NCBI GenBank assembly: GCA_964457935.1
Contig: CAYWFC010000015.1
Coordinates: 1 to 20,418, forward strand
Origin: STF1-107 sp964457935
Lineage (GTDB): Bacteria > Bacillota > Clostridia > Christensenellales > UBA1242
Direction: 5' to 3'
Length of the DNA: 20,418 bases
This document shows, in pieces, positions 7,415 through 12,827 of this stretch. The notes under the pieces are model-generated. The model searched no databases, had not been told where the DNA came from, and saw only the letters and a program-made list of their open reading frames with translations. Made by a program: the position numbers and the translations under genes. Position 1 is the first letter of the stretch. Each line of letters begins with the position of its first letter.

Positions 7415-8761
7415 ATGATAAAGTTTGATAAGAAAAATTGTCTAATATACGGCCTAAGCGATAGTGGAGTATACGCATCTATTTTGCTCGACAAGGTAGG
7501 TGCTTTTTGTCATATCCACGACGATGATGAGACTGTATATGAACGTTTGGTGAAATCTTATCCGAAATACAAAAAAGCAATTTCTCACTGTATCGTGGAA
7601 CGCACTCTTAGCGAAGATTTGCTGGACAGCATAGACATAGCGATAGTATCGCCAGCTGTGCCTATAGACAATAAATACATAAATTACTTGCGTACAAATG
7701 GCAAAATCATCCTGAGTGAAATGGAACTGGGCTGTATGTTTAGCGAGAATACTATTTTGGCTGTGACTGGAACTAATGGCAAGACTACGACAGTGAAATT
7801 AATAAACGATTTGCTAAATACCCAGACGAAAAGTATCGCAATAGGCAATATTGGCTATCCAGTGTGCAGGGCGGTGCTAGAGAAAAGAAAAGATATTTAT
7901 GTGGTAGAGGTCAGCAGTTTTATGTTGGAAAATGAATATAATTTTAGACCGCACATAAGTACTATCACCAATATAGCGCCTGATCATTTAGATAGGCATA
8001 AGACATTTGAGAATTATTACCAAATCAAACTAAACATATCTCGTCATATGCTGACTGACGACGTATTTGTTGTCAATTTGGATGAGCAATATGCTATTGA
8101 TGTAGAAAATGTGAATTGCCAAAAGGTATATTATTCGCAGAAATGCAAGTGCGACGGGGCATATATACACGACGGCGTTATTTATTATAAGGACGAGTGC
8201 ATAATGAGATTGGATGAATTGCTAGTGAAAGGCAAACACAATTATTACAATGTGCTGTGTGCGATATGTTTTGCAAAACTAATGAATATATCAAATAACA
8301 ATATAGCCAGAGTATTGCGTTCTTTTAGGACGCCTGAGCATAGATGTGAGTATCTAGGGGAGCACAATGGCGTGACATACATAAATGACAGCAAAAGTAC
8401 CACTCCGCACTCGACTATTAGCGCTATAGAGGCATATGATGATGAAGTATTGATACTCGGTGGTAGTGATAAAAATTTGGATTTCTCAGATATATTCAAA
8501 TACAAAGACAAACTGGCATATGTGGTAGCATTTGGAGAGACAAGACACAAGATATATACGTGCGCATTGATGAACGGATATGATAACATATCAATATGCG
8601 AGACTTTGGATGAGGCTTTTGCCATAAGTGTCGCTAAGGCTACTTCGTCGTCAACGATATTATTTTCGCCGGCGTGTGCTAGTTTTGACCAATACAAAAA
8701 CTATGAGCAGAGGGGTAGGAAATTCAAAGAGTTGGTGAATGAATATGTTAAGAAAAAATAG
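7415..8761 (+). CDS. murD: UDP-MurNAc-L-alanine:D-glutamate ligase MurD
   Basis: MurD adds D-glutamate to UDP-MurNAc-L-Ala in the cytoplasm. The 448 residues are usual. An N-terminal Rossmann-like domain (LIYGLSDSGVYASILLDKVG) is followed by the ATP-binding loop GTNGKTTT (residues 119 on), EVSSFMLE, the block TNIAPDHLDRHKTFENYY, then HRCEYLGEHNGVTYINDSKS and the C-terminal domain with LILGGSDKNLDFSD. No Shine-Dalgarno is visible before ATG 7415; the start is chosen because the Rossmann fold begins right after it. The 3' end overlaps ftsW by 23 bases. Confidence 0.95.
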   Translation: MIKFDKKNCLIYGLSDSGVYASILLDKVGAFCHIHDDDETVYERLVKSYPKYKKAISHCIVERTLSEDLLDSIDIAIVSPAVPIDNKYINYLRTNGKIILSEMELGCMFSENTILAVTGTNGKTTTVKLINDLLNTQTKSIAIGNIGYPVCRAVLEKRKDIYVVEVSSFMLENEYNFRPHISTITNIAPDHLDRHKTFENYYQIKLNISRHMLTDDVFVVNLDEQYAIDVENVNCQKVYYSQKCKCDGAYIHDGVIYYKDECIMRLDELLVKGKHNYYNVLCAICFAKLMNISNNNIARVLRSFRTPEHRCEYLGEHNGVTYINDSKSTTPHSTISAIEAYDDEVLILGGSDKNLDFSDIFKYKDKLAYVVAFGETRHKIYTCALMNGYDNISICETLDEAFAISVAKATSSSTILFSPACASFDQYKNYEQRGRKFKELVNEYVKKK

Positions 8762-9830
8762 TATTATCATCCTAATATGTACTTTCGCTCTAGCCATATT
8801 TGGTGTGTTAATGGTGTACAGCGCTAGTCATGTGAGCGCAGTCAATACGTATGGAAATTCTTTTTATTTTGGCAAGAAACAACTAATAGGTGTCGTCATA
8901 GGTGCAGTAGGATTAGTGGTGGCGTCTCGAGTCAATGTGAAACTATACAAAAAATTTTATTTATTAGCCTATCTCATAGGTTTGGTACTCTTGGCGTTAG
9001 TTTTCATCCCTGGACTAGGCAAGTCTAGCTATGGTGCGACGCGCTGGATAGGGATAGGTAGTTTCAATATGCAACCTAGTGAAATAGCTAAGTTTTGCTT
9101 GGTCATATTTTTGGCTGGCTTTTTGTGCGAGCAGGACAAACTCTCTAGCTGGAAAAATATATTGCTGACGTTGTCCGCTGGTGGAGTATATTGTCTGCTC
9201 ATAATGCTAGAGCCGAATATGTCTGTCACTATTTGTGTAGGGCTAACATTGCTCTTTATGATGTTTGTGGGCGGGCTGAGACTAAAAGTTTTTGGTATGA
9301 TGTCTGTGCCTCTCGTGTGCTTGGCGATCCTGCTCGTCATAATAGAGCCATATAGATGGAATAGGATTATAGCATTTATCAATCCTTGGCAAAATCCACT
9401 CGAAGAAGGCTACCAACTCATACAATCACTGTATGCTATAGGTAGTGGTGGGTTGCTTGGTGTGGGGTTTCTAAATAGCAGACAAGCGCATTTATTCTTG
9501 CCTTTCTCTGAGTCAGACTTTATTTTTAGCATTATTGCCGAGGAGTTCGGTTTCTTGGGGTGCTGTGTGCTGATGCTGGTATTTTTGGTGCTGATTGTCA
9601 CTATATTCAAAGTGGGCATCAATGCCAAAGATAAATTCTCGGCTTTTCTATGCTTCGGTATAGGCGCAATACTCTGTATCCAAGTCGTGCTAAACATTGC
9701 CGTAGTGACAGGCTCCATCCCGCCGACTGGTCTGCCGTTGCCGTTTATCTCTGCCGGTTCGACATCACTGCTGGTATTTATGTCTGCGATGGGAATGGTG
9801 CTGAATGTGGACAGACAGAGTATTAAATGA
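8739..9830 (+). CDS. ftsW: Septal peptidoglycan polymerase FtsW (SEDS family), with altered C-terminal tail
   Basis: FtsW polymerises lipid II at the septum with the class B PBP encoded upstream. The 363 residues contain about ten membrane segments and the SEDS landmarks FNMQPSEIAKF, EEFGFLG and the signature PPTGLPLPFISAGSTSL. ATG 8739 lies inside murD; ATG 8745 is an alternative two codons later. The last 36 codons (from 9709) are duplicated downstream at 11350. The two copies diverge after ...NVDRQ: this gene ends SIK and stop, the stranded copy ends NNKNEI and stop. So the present 3' end was probably delivered by the inserted cassette. Function should be unaffected because the divergence begins after the last membrane helix. 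A terminator follows directly. Confidence 0.96.
   Translation: MNMLRKNSIIILICTFALAIFGVLMVYSASHVSAVNTYGNSFYFGKKQLIGVVIGAVGLVVASRVNVKLYKKFYLLAYLIGLVLLALVFIPGLGKSSYGATRWIGIGSFNMQPSEIAKFCLVIFLAGFLCEQDKLSSWKNILLTLSAGGVYCLLIMLEPNMSVTICVGLTLLFMMFVGGLRLKVFGMMSVPLVCLAILLVIIEPYRWNRIIAFINPWQNPLEEGYQLIQSLYAIGSGGLLGVGFLNSRQAHLFLPFSESDFIFSIIAEEFGFLGCCVLMLVFLVLIVTIFKVGINAKDKFSAFLCFGIGAILCIQVVLNIAVVTGSIPPTGLPLPFISAGSTSLLVFMSAMGMVLNVDRQSIK
9709..9819 (+). repeat. Left copy of the 111-bp ftsW-end direct repeat
   Basis: Bases 9709-9819 match 11350-11460 at 110 of 111 positions (offset 1641). The only difference is T 9758 versus C 11399, a silent Gly codon change. Identity stops abruptly at both ends, so the repeat is a defined junction. 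Confidence 0.95.
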
Positions 9831-9834
9831 GAAT

Positions 9835-9864
9835 AAAAATGCATATCGTCTGGTATGTATTTTT
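9835..9864 (+). terminator. Intrinsic terminator at the end of the first dcw operon
   Basis: AAAAATGCATATC (9835-9847) pairs with GGTATGTATTTTT (9852-9864) using two G-U pairs around the loop GTCT, followed by more T residues to 9869. It starts 5 bases after the ftsW stop and lies just outside the left repeat, so it is part of the cassette. Confidence 0.65.
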
Positions 9865-9892
9865 TATTTCCTGTTAAATTATTTAAATTTAC

Positions 9893-9920
9893 TTGATTTA
9901 TTTTATAAAAATGATATACT
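9893..9920 (+). promoter_or_regulatory. Promoter of the ASCH-GNAT-ASCH operon
   Basis: TTGATT (9893-9898), 16-base spacer, TATACT (9915-9920), then AAGGAG at 9936-9941 and ATG at 9949. It lies directly after the terminator, so the cassette has its own expression signals. Confidence 0.65.
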
Positions 9921-9948
9921 AGTTTTAGCAAAGATAAGGAGAAAAATT

Positions 9949-10293
9949 ATGGTTCATGAAATGAAATTGAGAGCGAAATATTACAGCTTAATTAAACAAG
10001 GAAAAAAAATTTATGAAGTAAGGTTAAATGACGAAAAAAGAAAATTAATTGATGTTGGAGATATAATAACATTTAAAAAAGAACCCGAATTAAGTGAATC
10101 TTTTAATGTTATTGTAAAAGATTTGATTTATTTTGATTCTTTTGATGAAATGGCAAGTACTCTTCCATTAAAAAAGGTTGGATTTGAAAACGAAAAGGCT
10201 GATGAAGTAATAGATATTTATCATCAATTTTACACAGTTGAAGATGAAAAAAAGTATGGAATTGTTGCAATAAAGGTTGAAATATTGAAATAA
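9949..10293 (+). CDS. ASCH-domain (PUA-like fold) protein, first of two
   Basis: This 114-residue protein is a single ASCH domain. The hallmark is at residues 18-30, GKKIYEVRLNDEK, followed by the strand IDVGDIITFKK, typical of the ASC-1-homology family (PUA-like, nucleic-acid or nucleoside binding). ATG 9949 is chosen over upstream in-frame codons because AAGGAG sits 7 bases before it and the domain starts at once. In E. coli YqfB, an ASCH protein that hydrolyses N4-acetylcytidine, the catalytic residues as I recall them are Lys21, Thr24 and Glu74. By the motif alignment Lys20 here matches Lys21, but the Thr position is Glu23. A hydrolase role is therefore uncertain; RNA binding is the alternative. 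It is followed by the GNAT gene after 11 bases. Confidence 0.8.
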   Translation: MVHEMKLRAKYYSLIKQGKKIYEVRLNDEKRKLIDVGDIITFKKEPELSESFNVIVKDLIYFDSFDEMASTLPLKKVGFENEKADEVIDIYHQFYTVEDEKKYGIVAIKVEILK

Positions 10294-10304
10294 AGGAGTG
10301 AATT

Positions 10305-10817
10305 ATGAATACAAATAGAAAAAGTATAAGTACTATTTCAATTAAGGAATTAATTGAAAATGGTTATGATAATGAAAAGTTACTTTTACTATGTGATGAT
10401 TTATATGAGATGACAGATTTTATTTGTGAAGATTATCCAAGACATAAGAGTTGGTTTTATCAAAAACATTTACCGGCAACTTTTGTAAAAGGTTCAGGAA
10501 GGGATATTATATTTGCATACGATAAAAATGGAAAAATTTATGGCACATCTTTTATAAAAGAAGATGAAAACGAGAAAAAGATATGTACTCTTTTTGTGAG
10601 TCCAGAAGTTAGAGGATTAGGAATAGGAACTTTATTGGTTGAAAAGTCAATGGAAATGTTAGGTACAACAAAGCCAACGATAACACTTGCAGATTATAAA
10701 TTTCCGATGTTTGAAGGGTTAATAAAAAAATATGGCTGGGAAATAACTGAAGAAGTAACCGGATTATATAATGATAAACATAATGAATTGGTTTACAATG
10801 GTTCTTTAACAAAATAA
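10305..10817 (+). CDS. GNAT-family N-acetyltransferase
   Basis: This 170-residue GNAT-fold acetyltransferase is predicted to be cytosolic and to use acetyl-CoA. The acetyl-CoA pyrophosphate-binding motif A is VRGLGIGTLLVEKS (residues 102-115), preceded by strand ICTLFVSP. The C-terminal part (ADYKFPMFEGLIKKYGWEI) matches the usual motif B region. The N-terminal half carries EDYPRHKSWFYQKHLP and GRDIIFAYDKNGKIYG, a layout seen in an uncharacterised Firmicute GNAT group. The substrate is unknown. Being sandwiched between two ASCH genes in one operon (gaps 11 and 15 bases) suggests a shared substrate, perhaps a nucleoside, RNA or one of the partner proteins. AAAGGAG supports ATG 10305. Codon use is very AT-rich, like its two neighbours. 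Confidence 0.85.
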   Translation: MNTNRKSISTISIKELIENGYDNEKLLLLCDDLYEMTDFICEDYPRHKSWFYQKHLPATFVKGSGRDIIFAYDKNGKIYGTSFIKEDENEKKICTLFVSPEVRGLGIGTLLVEKSMEMLGTTKPTITLADYKFPMFEGLIKKYGWEITEEVTGLYNDKHNELVYNGSLTK

Positions 10818-10832
10818 TTTGAAGGATGATTT

Positions 10833-11324
10833 ATGGGAAATAATAAGAAAACTGATAAAAAACAAGACAAAATTATTTTAATGTCTATAATGTCTTATTA
10901 TGCAAGGCAAATTTTTAATGGAACTAAATCATATGAATTTAGAAAATCTCCTTTAAGAACAGAGGATTTAAATAAACAAATTTATATTTATTCAGCCAAG
11001 GAAGATAAATCAATAATAGGGTCTGTAAAAGTTAAAAAGATTCATTTTGGTAATGTGGAAGAAATTTTGAAAATAACTGGATATGATAAAAGAATAGATG
11101 GTGGCGAGATAGTAGATTATTACGGAAATTGTTCTCATTGTTATGCCTTAGAATTATATGATATTCAAAAATTTATGAAGCCACTTTCGTTAAAAGAAAT
11201 GAGAAAGGTTGATCCAAATATACAATTACCACAATATTTTACATATATTAGACCAAATTCTCCAATTTATGAAATAATAAAAGAATTGAATAATCAAAGT
11301 TATAGCCAAATTAATTTTAAATAA
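10833..11324 (+). CDS. ASCH-domain protein, second of two
   Basis: This 163-residue protein has an ASCH/PUA-like domain of a different subfamily from the first. It opens with IILMSIMSYYARQIFNGTKSYEFRKSP-like sequence in which GTKSYEFRK (residues 30-38) is the ASCH signature. Then come IYIYSAKEDKSIIGSVKVKKI and, near the C-terminus, PLSLKEMRKVDPNIQLPQYF, ending in the Pro-Gln-Tyr-Phe element seen in this subfamily. These proteins are often annotated as predicted regulators and occur in phages and islands. By alignment with YqfB, Lys32 keeps the catalytic lysine position and Glu35 replaces Thr. GAAGGATG upstream sets the start. No terminator is seen between it and the ftsW remnant 25 bases downstream. 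Confidence 0.75.
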   Translation: MGNNKKTDKKQDKIILMSIMSYYARQIFNGTKSYEFRKSPLRTEDLNKQIYIYSAKEDKSIIGSVKVKKIHFGNVEEILKITGYDKRIDGGEIVDYYGNCSHCYALELYDIQKFMKPLSLKEMRKVDPNIQLPQYFTYIRPNSPIYEIIKELNNQSYSQINFK

Positions 11325-11349
11325 TTTTAAGTGCATTAAAATGCCGCGC

Positions 11350-11480
11350 CAGGCTCCATCCCGCCGACTGGTCTGCCGTTGCCGTTTATCTCTGCCGGCT
11401 CGACATCACTGCTGGTATTTATGTCTGCGATGGGAATGGTGCTGAATGTGGACAGACAGAACAATAAGAATGAAATTTAA
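11350..11480 (+). pseudogene. Stranded 3' end of ftsW (right copy of the direct repeat plus original tail)
   Basis: Bases 11350-11460 are the right copy of the 111-bp repeat. The frame continues open as NNKNEI and stops at TAA 11478-11480. It encodes the complete FTSW/RODA/SPOVE signature (PPTGLPLPFISAG) but has no start codon or ribosome site, so it is not expressed as a protein. The intact frame and single silent difference show it was a functional ftsW 3' end until recently. It is probably the ancestral gene end, displaced by the cassette. Confidence 0.9.
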
Positions 11481-11519
11481 TACTCGTTATTAACGTGTAT
11501 ATGATTTGTAATCAAAGTG

Positions 11520-11548
11520 TTTACATCTTTTTGATAGTATGTTATAAT
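11520..11548 (+). promoter_or_regulatory. Promoter of the HAD gene (predicted leaderless)
   Basis: TTTACA (11520-11525), 17-base spacer, perfect TATAAT (11543-11548). The ATG at 11556 begins only 7 bases after the -10, where transcription itself should start. No Shine-Dalgarno is present. Confidence 0.75.
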
Positions 11549-11555
11549 ATCTGGT

Positions 11556-12062
11556 ATGAAAAATTTTTATATATTTTTAGACATAGATGGCGTCATGTAT
11601 GATTGGGATTATATCATTTCTGAAGTAGACGCCGGGAGAATGAGGGAAGGGAAATTAATACAGAAATTCAAGCCAGAAAGCATTGAAGCACTCAATTTAT
11701 TAATCAATGAACTGGAAAAGTATTATAGTGTTCATCTAATTATATCCTCTACATGGAGAGAAGATATGCATTTTGCAGTAGATACTCTAAAAAATAATGG
11801 ATTAAAATATAACAAAGATATTGAAAAAACTCCTATTTATGACCCGACAAAAAGAGGCGAACAAATTTTAGATTATTTGTCAGATAAAAGAGATTTTGAT
11901 TTTGTTATCATAGATGATGAAATGTTTGATTTCAATAAATACTTTAGACCAGAAAATATTATAAAATGCGAGATGTTTCATTCCGCATTAAGTATCGAAA
12001 TGGTCGAAAATTATCTGAATAAAAAAATCAAAAATAAAGAAAAAAATTTTGAAATAGATTAA
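11556..12062 (+). CDS. HAD-superfamily phosphatase of the RNA-repair-associated (Swiss Army Knife) type
   Basis: This 168-residue protein has the haloacid dehalogenase motifs: D9-x-D11-G-V at the N-terminus (FLDIDGVMYDW), motif II as SSTWRED (residues 64-70), a basic residue near KRGEQIL (99-105) and motif IV as FVIIDDE (D120-D121). The DIDGV/SSTWR/IDDE layout matches the small stand-alone HAD domain found in Swiss Army Knife RNA-repair proteins. That family link suggests removal of phosphates from RNA ends or nucleotides; it has not been shown for single-domain members, so the activity is inferred. The gene has its own consensus promoter and seems leaderless. It lies just beyond the stranded ftsW end and ends before a bidirectional terminator. 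Confidence 0.75.
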   Translation: MKNFYIFLDIDGVMYDWDYIISEVDAGRMREGKLIQKFKPESIEALNLLINELEKYYSVHLIISSTWREDMHFAVDTLKNNGLKYNKDIEKTPIYDPTKRGEQILDYLSDKRDFDFVIIDDEMFDFNKYFRPENIIKCEMFHSALSIEMVENYLNKKIKNKEKNFEID

Positions 12063-12112
12063 AAATAAATAATATAACAATCCTCGTTAATAAGACGAGA
12101 ATTAATATTGAT

Positions 12113-12150
12113 AAAAAATAAGGTTCACTTCAAACTGACCTTATTTTTTT
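12113..12150. terminator. Bidirectional terminator between the HAD gene and the XRE regulator
   Basis: AAAAAATAAGGTTCA (12113-12127) pairs with TGACCTTATTTTTT (12136-12149) with one bulged T, and the T-run reaches 12150. It serves the convergent genes on both sides and overlaps the stop codon of the minus-strand regulator (12149-12151). Confidence 0.8.
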
Positions 12151-12352
12151 AATCCTCAAGCCCCAGTAAATAATCGGTAGTAACACCAAAATAAATTGCA
12201 ATAGTTTTCAAATAAGTTATTTTTGGTTCATTTATATTATTTTCCCAATTCGAGATGGCAGCGTCAGTCGTATTTAGTTCTTTTGCTAATTGTTTCATTG
12301 ACATTCCTTTCTGAGTCCGCAAATCTCTTAATCTATCAGCAAATATTTTCAT
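12149..12352 (-). CDS. Small XRE-family (Cro/CI-type) HTH regulator
   Basis: This 67-residue protein is a single helix-turn-helix domain: FADRLRDLRTQKGMSMKQLA, then ELNTTDAAISNWENN for the turn and recognition helix, ending YFGVTTDYLLGLED. There is no dimerisation or sensor domain beyond the HTH, as in many phage or toxin-antitoxin regulators. It is divergent from the zinc-ribbon gene. Between the two genes lie two CTAA-N6-TTAG sites, the likely operators, so it probably represses the neighbour and perhaps itself. No good Shine-Dalgarno is seen before its ATG. The DNA is AT-rich relative to core genes. Confidence 0.9.
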   Translation of the reverse strand: MKIFADRLRDLRTQKGMSMKQLAKELNTTDAAISNWENNINEPKITYLKTIAIYFGVTTDYLLGLED

Positions 12353-12365
12353 ATACCATATATTA

Positions 12366-12379
12366 CTAAATTATCTTAG
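12366..12379. promoter_or_regulatory. Second operator-like site, CTAA-N6-TTAG
   Basis: CTAAATTATCTTAG shares outer arms and spacing with the core of the perfect palindrome at 12392-12409. It lies 28 bases away, centre to centre, on the side of the XRE start codon, where it could control that gene. Confidence 0.5.
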
Positions 12380-12387
12380 CAAAACAC

Positions 12388-12416
12388 TTGACACTAAGAA
12401 TTCTTAGTGATATAAT
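12388..12416 (+). promoter_or_regulatory. Perfect consensus promoter of the zinc-ribbon gene
   Basis: TTGACA (12388-12393), 17-base spacer, TATAAT (12411-12416). The palindromic operator fills the spacer, so bound repressor would directly block RNA polymerase. Confidence 0.9.
12392..12409. promoter_or_regulatory. 18-bp perfect palindrome operator
   Basis: CACTAAGAATTCTTAGTG is a perfect inverted repeat with no central gap. It occupies the -35/-10 spacer, with its first two bases inside the -35. The XRE protein encoded next to it is the obvious candidate binder (inferred). Confidence 0.75.
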
Positions 12417-12444
12417 ATGTGTATCATTACAAAAGGAGGAAAAT

Positions 12445-12723
12445 ATGGCTCTAATCAAATGTCCAGAATGTGGAAAAGAAGTTAGTGACGCAGCGGTGTC
12501 TTGTCCGAATTGTGGTTATTCTATCAAAGGAGAGACACAATATGAATTGAAAACAGTTGACATTAATTGTGGTGGTTTGGTTTCTGGCAAAAAAGCGCTA
12601 GAGAAAAAACTTCAAAAGTTTATAGATGAAGGCTGGGAAGTTGTTTCAACTAATAAGGTACCAAATTATAACGCAGTAAGTTTTGTCCACATGTATACAT
12701 GTGTTTTGAGAAGAAAAAAATAG
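12445..12723 (+). CDS. Zinc-ribbon plus DUF4177-like small protein
   Basis: This 92-residue protein begins with a zinc ribbon, C6-x2-C9 and C20-x2-C23 (KCPECGKEVSDAAVSCPNCG). About 65 residues follow with the pattern YELKTV ... KKLQKFIDEGWEVVS, which resembles DUF4177, ending in a basic tail RRKK. ATG 12445 is preferred over upstream in-frame codons because AAAGGAGG ends 5 bases before it and the promoter at 12388-12416 implies a start site near 12423. The function is unknown. Such proteins often sit in islands or with XRE regulators. The divergent regulator and operator imply tight repression. A terminator follows 12 bases after the stop. Confidence 0.8.
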   Translation: MALIKCPECGKEVSDAAVSCPNCGYSIKGETQYELKTVDINCGGLVSGKKALEKKLQKFIDEGWEVVSTNKVPNYNAVSFVHMYTCVLRRKK

Positions 12724-12735
12724 GATATTGGTATC

Positions 12736-12761
12736 AAAAAAGACACATTTGTGTCTTTTTT
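12736..12761. terminator. Bidirectional intrinsic terminator
   Basis: AAAAAAGACAC (12736-12746) pairs perfectly with GTGTCTTTTTT (12751-12761) around loop ATTT. It ends the zinc-ribbon transcript and can also end the convergent minus-strand nucleotidyltransferase transcript. Confidence 0.9.
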
Positions 12762-12827
12762 CATGTCGATTTGATAATGCTATACTTAGATATGACTTTA
12801 CTAATATATATGTCTCTAAATTATATA

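Larger units (their letters stand above)
9820..11460. mobile_element. Integrated AT-rich cassette bounded by ftsW-end direct repeats
   Basis: One 111-bp repeat plus the 1530 bases between the two copies make a 1641-base unit. It holds its own terminator, promoter and the ASCH-GNAT-ASCH operon. Base composition changes sharply: 10021-10080 has 12 G/C of 60, while the ftsW segment 9721-9780 has 33 of 60. There is no integrase, transposase or terminal inverted repeat, so the mechanism is unknown. Crossover between the repeats would release a 1641-base circle and restore a single ftsW ending in NNKNEI. Confidence 0.7.

Noticed and set aside
7383..9843. ATAAAAATGCA occurs right after the mraY stop (7383-7393) and after the ftsW stop (9833-9843), and a similar ATTAAAATGC before the right repeat (11335), hinting at a shared attachment site.
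   Set aside because: At ftsW it is the 5' arm of a terminator; at mraY it forms no hairpin. An 11-base AT-rich match is expected by chance in 20 kb.
9805..9948. A longer open frame places the first ASCH gene's start inside ftsW (9805).
   Set aside because: The extension codes for low-complexity sequence across the terminator and promoter. AAGGAG and the domain start fix ATG 9949.
9820..11349. Possibility that the cassette is an IS element or integron.
   Set aside because: No transposase or integrase, no terminal inverted repeats and no attC-like structure are present. The flanking repeat is gene-coding and far too long for a target-site duplication.
11483..12098. CTCGTTATTAACG (11483) and CTCGTTAATAAGACGAG (12083) flank the HAD gene like short repeats.
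   Set aside because: The match is only about 7 exact bases, the hairpin stem has 5 bp, and there is no T-tract, so neither an element boundary nor a terminator is supported.
12388..12444. Upstream in-frame start for the zinc-ribbon protein at 12388.
   Set aside because: That codon is the -35 element of a perfect promoter, so it is not transcribed. AAAGGAGG marks the start at 12445.
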